Shown: positions 39,154 through 51,700 of the stretch, piece after piece | Numbering within the stretch: the stretch's first letter is position 1 | Layout of the letters: each line of letters opens with the position of its first letter | Source: Epinephelus fuscoguttatus | Lineage: Eukaryota > Chordata > Actinopteri > Perciformes > Serranidae | Assembly (NCBI RefSeq): GCF_011397635.1 | Contig: NC_064761.1 | Span: forward strand, 41,318,143-41,382,142 | Direction: 5' to 3' | Length of the DNA: 64,000 nt | Position numbers and translations under genes: made by a program | Notes under the pieces: model-generated | Seen by the model: the letters and a program-made list of their open reading frames with translations, nothing else | What the model was told of the DNA's origin: nothing | The model's database searches: none

Positions 39154-42100
39154 GGAATTTTCTTCCATTGGAGTACTTCAAGCCTGAAATATCACCTCAA
39201 AACAAAACATTTCACAGCACAAATTGATGTATGTGATTAATTCAGATTAATTAATCACAGAGCATTTTATTAATTTGATTTATTTATTTTAAGCGGTTGA
39301 CAGCCCTTCTTAAAATATTAGTAAATCTTAACACTTTTAAATAAATGTAGTTATTTTATTTTTTATTTAATCAAAGAACATTTTCTTTTTAGAAAGACAT
39401 TTTTCCAATTACACTTCTTTTTCATGACACATTTCATTGACTTTCCCCAAGACGTGCTCTGACCTATGTTGTTTTTTAACTTCCTGTCCACACTGGAAGT
39501 GACATCACATTGTGTTTAACATGTGTGAAAATCCCAGCAGATCAGCAGTTTCTGGAATACCATGCCACGTTCAATTAAGCAATATCTTATTATTGCTTTT
39601 ATACAACAGTTCAACGACAGCTTAAACAGCAATGCTGAGTAGGGAAATGTTAACAAAAGGTGATGAAATAAATTATTTAAGTACGTTATGTAGCTCCGCG
39701 AAAAAAACAGCTCCCCCAGTCTGTTGCCAGGCAACGCGGCACACACGCCAGGAACTCACAAGCTAGTCTACTTTGTATTTACATTGATCTGCAGCTGTGT
39801 AACTTCGTCCAGTTCGGCTGATGAAACGTTTGTCGAGGCCAGCTGATGTTACACAAACACACCTGGAGGTCTGCACAGAAGAGTCCTGGCTTTCTTTTTC
39901 CTCGTCCTCTCCTGACGACCTCTCATAATTTAATGCAAATGTAATTTTGGGGAAAATATCCATCTTCTTGGTGTAACGCTACAGTGCACGTTTGCGTCAA
40001 TGTAGCGAGTGTGACAGTTGGTTAATTAACGGTTGTATTTATATTTATAACACCTGTGAGCGGAGTGATTTTACTGTTACAAGTCCCAGTGATGTTATAC
40101 TCTATATCAGCACTCACAGAATGCTTCTCGTCCAATCAAATTACTCGGTCGGAACTAACTGTTGTATAAAGTCACTTAAATCACCTTTCTTCCTCATTCT
40201 GATGCTCCGTTTGAACTTCAGCAGGTCGTCTTCACCATGTCTACATGCCTTAATGCATTGAGTTGCTGCAATGTGATTGGCTGATTAGCTATTTGCATTA
40301 ACAAGCAGTTGAACAGGTGTACCTAATAAAGTGGCCGGTGGGTGTATATACATATTACATGATTTATTCATGTACTTATTTCATTATTTAATATCTAACT
40401 TTTTTGGGCCCCATACAGTTTATGTATCAACACATAAATAACGCTATGGTGGATCAGAAGGCTCAAACTAAGTAAATCTCCAATTTGTTCTCAGTGAAGC
40501 ATTTCTTAGTCTTTTCCTTAATTATATATTCGAATACTTTCAGACTATTACAGGAAAATATGTAAATGTTGTGCAGGTCACAGTCGATTCAGTTCACGTG
40601 CTCTGTGGAGGACACTGCGTCTGTAAATATTTTTGTCTAAATAGCACTTCACAGCAGGTGGAAGCTTTTAAGATGAGTCAGTATGTTACTGGAGAGCAAC
40701 AGAGTGAGAACGCAGGAAACAGATGATGCCTCACTTTGTTAAAATGCTGCGTAAAAGAACACACTTATATCTCTCTCCTCTTTCAGACCTTCATGAAGTT
40801 ATTTGCCGTTTGTCCTCTTTATCTTTGTTTACTGTGTTGTGTGGTAATGTAAAAGATAATAATGTGTCATTCATGATTTTTACCTGTCGGGGAGTCACCA
40901 CAGGTGCTAAGTGAGGCTGGAAGGTACTGCGTCGGTCTGTGATGGTATTTCCATGTTTTATGGGAGGTAGCTCTTCATCTGCAGGACAAAATGTTACATA
41001 GCAGAGAGATCAGTTTTATAACAAGCTGTGTTTAATGTCGACCACTGAATCCAAGTTTATCAAACTGTAATGAGCCGTACCGTTTTTATGATCCATGAAC
41101 AGATGTGCATTCTCTGTGTTCAGCCTGAGAGTCCTGAAGTCTGGTATGTCATCATCGTCATCATCATCCACTTCTTCCTCAGCTGTCATGTTCACCTTCT
41201 CTTGGTGATCCACTGAAGCATGGAAGAAATGCAAGGGCAATTTTAGGCAATGTAATGGGGGGGTTGGTGTGAGGACAGAGCACCAAGGGTGTAGGTTTTG
41301 TTTCAGCATCGAGGGAGGACACAAGGTGGACTATGAGGCCCCTGGACACAGATATGCAAAGGGCCCCACCACCTTTCCTACGTAGGAGCAAGACACACAT
41401 GCCCCTTTTACACAGCCTGTTCAAATCGGGAATATTGTGTCTTTATACTGCCTCGCCATTCTGTATATAATCACGAATATGATCACGGAATGGGGGGACA
41501 GAGTGGTCTCACCTTTAAGCCACCACACTGTATAAACAGGCAAGATAGCAGGATGGGACCAAGGGCAGGACGGGTGTGATGTTTCGACAAAGTGTTATAT
41601 GTGCAACCCACCACAGGATATTTAATCTTGTACTCCACCCCCATTTTGTAGCAAAAACGCCTAAAACGACATACCCACATTAAAATGACTGTAACTTCTG
41701 AACCGCTCTGACTACATGCGTGAATGAGGTCCTGCGAGAAAGAAAACTCCCTGAAGTTTCTTGTGAAAGTGTCAGAAACACTCTAGGTGATACAGAGACA
41801 GAGTAATGGGCCTCTGAAGTCAGTAAAAAATTGAAGATTTTGCCTAAAATAAAGGATGATGATTTTTCAGGATGAATAACTGTCTGTGGCTTCATCTGAG
41901 GAGGTAAATGACACTGTGGGGCTGTAGGCACACTATCAATGAACGTTTGTTTCAAATATTAAGTATGACCATTCTACAGTGTTTTTTCCATGAAAAGATC
42001 CAGGCGGAGCTCCAAATGACAAGTCGGTCACTCTGCTTCAAAACAGTACTGTCAGTGATCAAACAACACTCAGCCAGCTTCTAACATTATTGAAATCAGG

Positions 42101-44178
42101 TGTGATTATGATAGCTGATGTTGTTTATGACACAAACACCATATAATATCACCAAATAAAGCCATATGAAACGTGAAAGTTATGATCCCACTTTCTAGAC
42201 GGTATATCTCAGCCAACAATAGTGGTAGGAGTGAGACTCTTACCTTTTATAGAACAGCTACGTCCCCGCTAACAGCTCCACATAAGATCGCGAGTAATCC
42301 TTTAACTTTTCCCATCGAAAAATGGCATGACATGACTTGTCACCACACACGATTTTGGACTATGTGTGTTTAGGCTGCTCTGGTGCAAAATACATGAGAA
42401 ATAAAAGAAAAACGATGTTATTTTTGAAAAGTCGAGAGCTTCCTGAATCCAGCGATACCAAACATCACATGGTTTGATGACGCAGTGTGCCTGGGAGATA
42501 CCATTTAACAGAGAAGGAGGGGAGCGAGGACATCGGTGTCCTGGCGGAGTTAGAGAGGTTAAAAAGCAGCTAATAACAGTTAGCAGCTAACTCAAAGAAA
42601 AGAACAACAGTTGAAAATGTCCGCAAATTGGGAAAATAATGAGATTTGGGAGCTTCTTACCCTTCTAACAAAGAAAGAGATCCGCTGCCATATAACAGAG
42701 AAAGTAAATAATTGTTACTGTCATGTTATGCTTTATTAAGTGCTGTGGACGCACATGTAATATGTAACACGTCAAGCCCATCATGCCTCTTTTGGTTCTG
42801 CAATGCCAGCGTGCTTTTGAAAATCACATTCTGGAGCAATATGATGCAACTGTCATTTGGTTCTGTGTAAAAATGCAAAGGAGGCGTAAAGAAGGGACTT
42901 CCTAGTGGCCCTATAGCATGATCTCTGTGTACAAATGGCTACAGACTATGTGGTGGTTCGGCAATTTTTTGAGGTAATTTTGTGTCTCAGTGAGGTAATT
43001 TTTCACTTTTGAGTCTTTTTGTGTCTGCTTGTGGTTGTTCTTTGCCTCTTTGTAGATGCTTTGCCCATTTTGTAGTTACTTTTTTTTTGCCCATTTTGTG
43101 TCTCTTTGTAGACGCTTTGTGTCTCTTCCTCGTTGGTATGTGTTAATTTGACATTTGACATGTTGCAAGTGAAGGTTCCTTGGGTCCCCTGACACTTTGG
43201 GCCCCTTGGCCTGCGCCCAATAGGCCCGTTCTGTAATCCACCCACCTATTAAGCATGGTTCCAGGAGTTGTCACTCAGGAAGTTTTCAGCCTCCAACACT
43301 TCATTTCCGTGAATTTTTATGCACCAATTTATGATGCAAATGTCTTTATTTATGCAAAGGGAAACACAAATTCAGGTGCCAGATGAAAATTCAAATATAT
43401 AAAAACATAATGCAGTAAGGCACCTAGGTATCTGTATTGCTTCATAAATATTTATTCTCCTGTAGATAGACTTTCTAACTTAATGATATCCCTGCAGAAT
43501 CAACACACATGTCGGAAAAATAAACTCTTTTGTCCTGTTTTGTTTGTGGCAGAATCTTTTTTAAACGTGTATGTGGGGGGTGTTTTTGTTTTGTTTATTT
43601 GCTTACATAATTTGTTTTTCAGACATTACACATGTGTTTCTTCTATATTTACATGGCATTAAACCTTTCTCATTCATTAGTAAACATTTCTTGAAGCAAG
43701 CTATTCTTAAAAAACCTTTTTAACAAATTATGCTTTTTAAAAGCAATGGGGAACAAAATCAACCATTTCAAAAAGTGCTGGGGACACATCTCTGGCGGCC
43801 CCAGTGTCAATGAAACCTATGAGGAAATGTTGTGTTTTAGTTTGGAGAAAAAGACTGTGAAAATTAATAAATGCACATGGTTAAAAAAAAAGAAGCCTGA
43901 ATTAGCCTCGAGGCCTTTTTTCATCATTAGTCCCCATGACCATGGTGTTATGAAAGGCTTCTTAAAATACATCAAAAACAGGGCACTGGTTAACAAAACA
44001 AAAACAAAACACAACAGTTTTCTAAGAAAAGCTTTTTTTGGAAATCTCAAACCTGGTGTCTGTAAAGGTCGTTACTGATAGGCTGACCAAACGTCCTCTT
44101 TTGCCCGGACATGTCCATGTTTTGACGTCCTGTACGGAGTGTCCGGGGGGTGTTTATAAATTGATGATAATGTTTTCC

Positions 44179-44226
<48 letters not shown>

Positions 44227-45703
44227 GAGTGCAGCACGGGCTGCATATTTCTGTCCAAATTCTGTTGTGTGTTCTGTCATTCTGTTGTGTTATGTCCGAA
44301 ACCGAACTGAGCCTGAAATTATTTAATGACTAAAGCACTGAGTTTGTGTCACACAGTTGTCATGGTTACAGGCTATTTAACAGGCCGGGCGTGCTCCGCG
44401 GAGAGAGAGACCTCCGTGTTTGAGACGAGAGCGGGCGGTGGGTGGTCCGAGGCTTCCAGCGGGGGGAGAGAGAGAAACAAACAGCCAAGGTGTGTGTGTT
44501 GTGTTCAGGTGTTGTCACGTAAATAACAGTCCCCAAGCAATAAACAAGACAGACAATAGGATTTTATTTATTTTTACACTACATTTTTACTGAAAGTTGA
44601 CCGAATCCGACCCGAGCCCGAATACAATTTATACATTTTTGACTGAACCCGGTCTGACCCATCGGGTAGGCCTGCCGTCGGGACCCGTCGGGCTCGGATC
44701 GGGTAGCCACAGTCTAATGCGTGAATGTGTCCCCTATCTATAGGGGCCTATCTGAATTTCTGTCTTTGAGAGATATTATTTTGTAATATAACTGAATATT
44801 CTATCCATACATATAAACTTTAAATATATTAAAATTATAAGGCATCTTTGAGTAAACTGCGAGTATCATTTAAGTACGCTATGTCGTGGCCGGGCGAGTG
44901 TCCTCTTTTTTGGAAATCTCAACCCTGGTGTCTGTAAAGGTCGTCACTGATGTCTACAAACACGGCAGCTTGTCATTAAAATGACACCTACTGAGCAACT
45001 TAGTACCATCACCTGACCTTAACATCGACACTAAGATGGTTTCATGACCTATGACACCAGTTATTAGACTGATACTACCTTTGTGGGACCAGTGAAGACG
45101 CCGATATGATGTGTAGCAAGGATTACACAAACTGACTGATCAGAGTGCCATCAGTAACTGAGAATGGTTTTAGCTGAGTGACTTCAACATATTTGTTCTC
45201 TTGGACAGTTAACCATGACAGATACTCAGTTCCACATTTGCTTTTGTTTTTTAAGATTGGTTTCTGTTTTCTTGTTTGTTTTTGTTTTTTGATAGGAAAG
45301 CTGACATGCAGCAAATGGCTACAGGCTGGAAATGAACTCACGCCGCTGCAGCAAGGACACAGCCTTGATACATGGAGCTCCCGCTCTACCAGGTGACCCA
45401 CTGGGCGCCCCCAGTTACACCTTTGTTAACAACACACACAGGGAAAAGTGCCAGTGCAGAAAGTGGCCGAGTTCATAAGTTACTGTTGTATAATGTCCGG
45501 TATCCACTGACAGCTAATGCAGTAGGACTGGATACAAAAGATCAGCAGGTGAGCTGAAAGTAGTGCTCGGTTGTTATGGAAACAAAGGTGAGCTGTGTGT
45601 GAGCGCAGTCTAAATCTGTTGATGGACACAAATGTGCTAAAAATAAAGTTAAACTATAACAATGACCTTGTGAATTTTCTTGCTTTCTTGCTTGTTGGAT
45701 AAG

Positions 45704-45754
<51 letters not shown>

Positions 45755-48700
45755 ATTTTGTAAAACCAATAATGTGTGAGTCTGTCTCTTGGTACCATCC
45801 AACTTTCAGAGCCGTTCTGTGGCAAACCCAAAATAATTTCCTACAGCAGCTGGTCCATGTAGTTTTTAGCAAACATTACTCAAACAGGGAAATTTAGATC
45901 AGTGAATTTGTGTGGGACTATTTTCAACTGTGGATTAAAGCTTGAGTGCCAGACTTTTACATATAAATGACCATCTGTTACATTCAAGCCCTCGCCAAAC
46001 AAGTTCACACAATGCTGATTAAGCCTATTGCCACCAGGGAAAGCTCTCTTGTCATTCGCAGTACACCAAAGCTGTGTTTTCTGGTTTCTGTGGCTACTTT
46101 CCCATGCAATCACACCCGAGACAAAAGTTCCACATGCCAGCTTTAACATACATTTGGTGCTCTAGAGTATCAACAACAGCAGGAGGACACGTCTTTTATT
46201 GTTTCAGGTTGATTTCCTTACCCTATAGCCCCTTTTACACTGCCTGTTCAAGGAGGGAATGTCACGCCGCTATTCAGCATGCCTCATGAAAGGTATGATT
46301 GCAGATAGGAGGCACAGTGTTGTCTCGCCCTTAAGCCGGCAGTGGAGGTAATAACAGCGCCAAATCAACATCTATATAAAAGGGACAGCCAGCAGGATAA
46401 CAACATAACAACGTATTATGTGTGCAACCAGCCGCAGGGAAATTTAAAAAGCAGCTGATAGCAGTTAGCAGCTAACTCAAAGAAGAAGTACAGCAGCTGA
46501 AAATGTCCGCAAAGTGGGGACACAATGAGGTCCAGGAGCTCCTTACCCCCTGAGAGGGCAAGATCAGCTGCCATATCACAGGGAAGGTAAATGATCGTTA
46601 TATTAACGCCATTGTTATTGTTTAGAAAGTGCTGCTGACATATGTTATATGTCACACCAGAGGTTGACGCTGTTATGTTACACGTCACACCTGTCATGCC
46701 TCTTTTGCTTCTGTGATGTCGGACTGTCTACAGTCACACACTAGAGCAGCATGATGACGCCATTGTTTGGTTCTGTGTAAAAATGCAAAGGCGGTGTAAA
46801 GAAAGGACTTTGTAGTGGTCCTACAGCATAATCTTGGGGTTATGTGCAATACATGAATGGCTAATGTGCATTACTGTTATATTTATTATCTGTTTTTATG
46901 TTTGTTTGTTTGTTTGTTTGTTTTTACAGTGTATGATTTTCATTTTTTCTGGACTATTACTGTAGGGCAGCAATACCTGTGCAGCTCCTGAGTCCAAGAC
47001 ACATTTGGGGCAATAAAGTATATCGTATTGTATCGTATCGCATCGCATCACATCGTATCGTATCGTATTGTATCGATCTCTGCGTAAAAGCGGCTGATGA
47101 ATGTTCTTCTCTTACTGTCACACAATAGTCCAGGTGAGAGAAGGTCTGAGTTGGTAAAATTCATCTGAGATGCCGCAAAGACCCTGTGTGTAGGATTCAG
47201 TGGCAACTAGCAGTTAAGTTGCAGATTACAACCAACTGAATATCCCTCCCCTCACCATGTAGAGCAGTGCTTTTTAGGGATGGGTCATGATTTTCGAATT
47301 TTGAATAGTCATTTTATTTTTGAAAAATCGATTTTTTAATGCGACTATTACTATTCGGCGTCTTATTTCCCCCCTTTATTTGACATGCAATTCAGCTCCT
47401 AACCACACGAGGGCAGTATAGGATTGCTACAGCGGTGTGAGATGGGCTGACAGTTAGTTTGATGCTCTTCTACAAACAGGAGAAACATGCAGAGACTACT
47501 ACTCCGCGAGGAATGTCCGCAGTCATTCGGGCTTTCATAGTCGAGCGCACTTCGGCGTTGTAGTTTCCTGTAAAAATGTCTGTGAAAAATCCCCACGATG
47601 TGAAAAATACATGCCGAGCAGTCACTGGTGTGCGGAGCTTTGCGTGCACAGGGCTTGCGGACGTCCGTTTTGAGTCCGCACAGACCTCCATGGAGTCCGT
47701 TCCGCATACGTTCCGCCCGAGTATGTTCGGGCATTTAATGATGAATGGATCTCTGTGTGCATGGCTCCGGGGGTGGGGGCGATTATTCAAAAAATTGTCG
47801 AATAATTGCCACGATTTTTGAATAGTGTTTTTGCTTGTGCTGCCCATCCCTAGTGCTTTTCAAACTTTTTGTGCCCAAGCCACCACAAAGGACGAACCAA
47901 AATCTCAAGGCACACCCATAAATATATCTGTGCACAACAGCTTCTATAACGTGTGTTATCACTCTTATCACGACATTTACAATAAACCAATAAAAATAAG
48001 AACAAGACAGGTAGTTTTCGTGACACTGTCCACTGCAGTTTTTTTCCCTTTCTTTTCAGTGGTAGGTCGTAAAGCGATCCATTGTCCCACTCATGGCTTT
48101 TTCCTTTTAAATGTTATCATCCCTCACACTGACTGCTAATCAGGGCTTTTGATGTATCACACACTTATAATTCCCATGTGCAAACAGCAACAAATAGGTT
48201 CCCCATGAAGGTTTTTTAGATTAAATTAAATTCTTAGCTGGAGTTTGCCTCTTTATTAAGAAATTGGTGTGCACAACATGCTGATACAGTCAATTAAAAA
48301 TTAATTCATAACTTTTTGTACAGGCCCCGTAAATTGTTGTTGGTGTTAATAGTATGTGGTTATCACAAACTCCCATGGCACACCTAAATTTGCATCATAG
48401 CACACCATTTAAAGAGATAGTGCACCCAAAAATGAAAATTCAGCCATTATCTACTCACCCATATGCCGATGGAGGCTCTGCTGAAGTTTTAGATTCCTCA
48501 CATCCCTTGTGGAGATCCAAGGGGGGAGTGGATAGCACACCTAATGGCAGACGGCGCCCCAGACTAACATCCAAGAACACAAAATTGAAACCACAAAATA
48601 TCTCCAACATGCTCATCCATAGTGATCCAAGTGTCCTGAAGCCCCGACATAAAAAGTTGTTTCAAAAACGTCATTTGAACTCTCTTTTTAGCGTCACTGT

Positions 48701-51700
48701 AGCCTGTAGCTCTGACTGCTTCTGTGCTCCGTGCTCACGTGTGCGCACTTGCGCGAGACCAGCGAAAGCATGAGCTTTGCTTACCCGTGTTTACATCACG
48801 TGACATGTGCACCACAGGGGGAGACAACAGTAACCACATATCCGAGACCAATGCCATTGTCCGCCTGAACTACGGTAGAAATGAATGACTGAAAGCCTGC
48901 CATCTGGTCCTGCGGGCCTCTGCCTTTTCTTCCAGTTGATCTTGGGGAAGTAAAAAAATGTCTCCAGAACACCACGGGTCAGTAGTGCTGGAAACTCAGG
49001 GTGATCAGTGATGCACAGTCTCTGAAAAGCAGCAGTCTCGTCAGTACTGATGTCCAGATTCTCAAGTGCAGGCATCGCCAATTCCCAGTCTGAGCAGCAT
49101 CCATTGGCACTGCTTTGCATTTGAAACAACTACACCACCAGGTTTCCAGTGCTTGACTCTGGTATTCTGCGGCTGGCTGAGGCTCATGAGCTGCGGCGGC
49201 TGCTTTGTCCAGTAGCCCAAGTTCCACCCGTATACTCGGGCTCAAACAAATACGGCTCAACAAAGAAATGCTGTTCCTCCTCAATTTCAAAGTCTTCAGA
49301 CATGTTGGGCTGTCCTTTGCTAAAAGACCGTAGTGCAAATTATCTTTTAGCTACTGTGGTTACTGTTGTCTCCCTGTGGTGCACGTGTCCCGTGATGTAA
49401 ACACGAGTAAGCAAAGCTCATGCTTTCGCTGGTCTCGTGCAAGCGTGCACACGTGAGCACGGAGCACAGAAGCAGTCAGAGCTACAGGCTACAGTGACGC
49501 TAAAAACAGAGTTCATATGACGTTTTTCGAAACAACTTTTTATGTCGGGGCTGAAGCACACTTGGATCACTACGGACGAGCAGTATGGAGATACTTTGTG
49601 GATTCAATTTTGTGTTCTTGGACGTTAGTCTGGGGCGCCGTCAGCCATTAGGTGTGCTAACCGCTCCCCCCGCCGATCTCCGCAAGGGATGTGAGGACTC
49701 TAAAACTTCACCAGAGCCTTCCTCAGCATGAGGGTGAGTAGATAATGGCTGGATTATCATTTTTGGGTGCACTATCCCTTTAAGAACCATTGGTGTAGAG
49801 AACCAGTAGAAACATAGCCGTGCAACATGGCAGGCTCCATGGAAGAGGACCCCCTCCCTCTGTAGATATAAAGGGCTAACAAAACATGATTCTTAGTTCC
49901 AGGTAATTATCAACTAATGAAAACATAATTATGAATATTATGTTCCATTTCTGCTAACAGACCCCCTCAATCCCACACACTGGACCTTAAAGTTATTGGT
50001 GGGATGAATTCATTGTTGGTGTGTAAAAAGGGCTCCAGACTGTGTGGTGGTTTTGCATCTCTTTGAGGTAAATTTGTGTCTCTGTGAGGTGACTTTTCAC
50101 CTTCAATTCTTTTTGTGTCTCGTTGTGGTTGTTCTGTCTCTTTGTAGATGTTTCGCCCATACTGTAGTTACTTTGTGTCTATTTGCAGCTTCTTTGCATC
50201 TTTATGTGGCCAGTCTGTGTTTCTCTGTAGACACTTTGAGTCCCTTCCTCGTTGTTCATTTGACATTTGATATTTTGCAAGTGGTTTCTTGGGCTCCCTG
50301 ACGATCCTTATTGGTAGAATAAATCCATTGTTGGTGTTGCTGTTTTTTGATGGGGTAGCTCATAATATGTATAAGCATTATTATAAATATAGAAGATCAG
50401 CCGTATCCTTTAATGTTCCTCATGAGAAATAGGTACGCCTTTTCAAGAAAGGAAAAAACAGCTCTTAGATGGACATAATAAAAACGAATGATCAAAGTTG
50501 AACTGGTCATAAATCTAACAAGCGTTCAGTGACAATGTGAAGCTGACTAATGCCTTCAGTGTTTGTTCCGCGCATGAATAGAAGCACCCAGAAGCACAAA
50601 TGCTGCCAAAATTCATTAAAAGTAAATGGGACTTCATATTTGGGTGAACAAACATTTGGTGTCTCTGATGTTTTTCATCCTTCGCTTTCCATCTGCTCTC
50701 ATTCAGCCAAACTTCATCATCATCATCATTATTTCTCTTTCTTGTCATGTCTTCTGTTATGTTTACTCCCTTTTCATTTCCTTTTCTATGAAATGTGCAT
50801 CTTCAGCCTCATCACTCCCCCCCCTCTCTCCACCGTGTCCCCGTCATTTGAATGGGAATAAGCTGTCAGTCCCACTCCTCTGAGCTTAAGTGCTGTGGCC
50901 AGTTATACTTATTACCACATGAATCGCGGAGAGAGGACAATTTTATACCACACAACAATGGGGAGGAGGACAGTTAATATTTTCAGACTTGTTGCTCAAA
51001 AGAAAGCAGAGCCTACCTCGATAATGGATACTGCTGGGCTCGGCTGTAGATAACCAAGCGTCCTCCAGAAAACCTAATGCATGCTGACACTTGTAGAAAA
51101 TCTTTAATTTGGGAATCTTTTACGCTTTTTACACTTCAAAAGAGTCTGCCAAGGTAACAGAAGCCATTACATAGATATTGATCTTAATTCAATGCAGTCA
51201 CTCAAAGTCAGACACAGAAGGCTTTTTTAATGCCCCCACAGGCCTTTGTGCTCATCTTATCACAGCTCTAGACCACATCAGACAGCTGTAGTACTAATGG
51301 AGGTGCACCTTAGCAGAACTTAGACAAGTATTCATCCGGAGCTTTGATACTACTCGTTCATAAAACATAATCAAACAATCACCCCTCTGATAAACAGCAG
51401 GTTTCATCAGAGCTTTTAACATGTATGCATGTTATCATATACTCCCGAGCCGTGTCATCCCTATTCTCTTCAATGGGCCTTTTTTTTTTTTTTTACAGCA
51501 ATAGCGGAGCCTCTCAATTTTCATGCAAGTCAGCAGTAAATACTGAGTTTCAGCCGAACAGAGCAATTGTGATAGACATTTAAAAACATTTAAAGAATCA
51601 CATTGTAAATTGTCACCACATCTGCATTAAATGAACATGTGCATTAAATGAACATGTGTATTAACGGTCCAGATGTAAGATTTGAGTGAAATCTAGCTGT

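Larger units (their letters stand above)
47265..49792. mobile_element. hAT-like element A (host of two further insertions)
   Basis: Ends CAGTGCTTTTCAAAC and the complement of CAATGGTTCTTAAA, flanked by ATGTAGAG (47257-47264) and GTGTAGAG (49793-49800), 7 of 8 bases identical. Element B sits 10 bp inside its left end and the TTAA element 10 bp inside its right end, so its own sequence is 47265-47274, 47853-48412 and 49780-49792. No transposase. Confidence 0.78.
47180..49990. repeat. Repeat family R copy, split by a hAT element
   Basis: Left part 47180-47264 (CCTGTGTGTAGGATTCAGTG) and right part 49801-49990 (GCAACATGGCAGGCTCCATG, CACACACTGGACC) are the two ends of one family R copy. Compare 51655-52208, where they are continuous. 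Confidence 0.7.

Noticed and set aside
38787-39227. Frames with Ile/Tyr or Leu runs
   Set aside because: Translation of (AT)n and (AAT)n microsatellites.
43746-44078. 110-codon lysine-rich frame
   Set aside because: No recognisable domain, no splice or promoter context, antisense to IMPACT intron; more likely chance.
47399-47847. Frames of 111 and 125 codons on the minus strand
   Set aside because: Lie inside hAT-like element B, overlap each other in different frames and show no transposase motif.
48791-49338. Intact P2X7-domain gene
   Set aside because: Two frame changes and stops interrupt it and the C-terminal part is missing; kept as a pseudogene within a mobile element.
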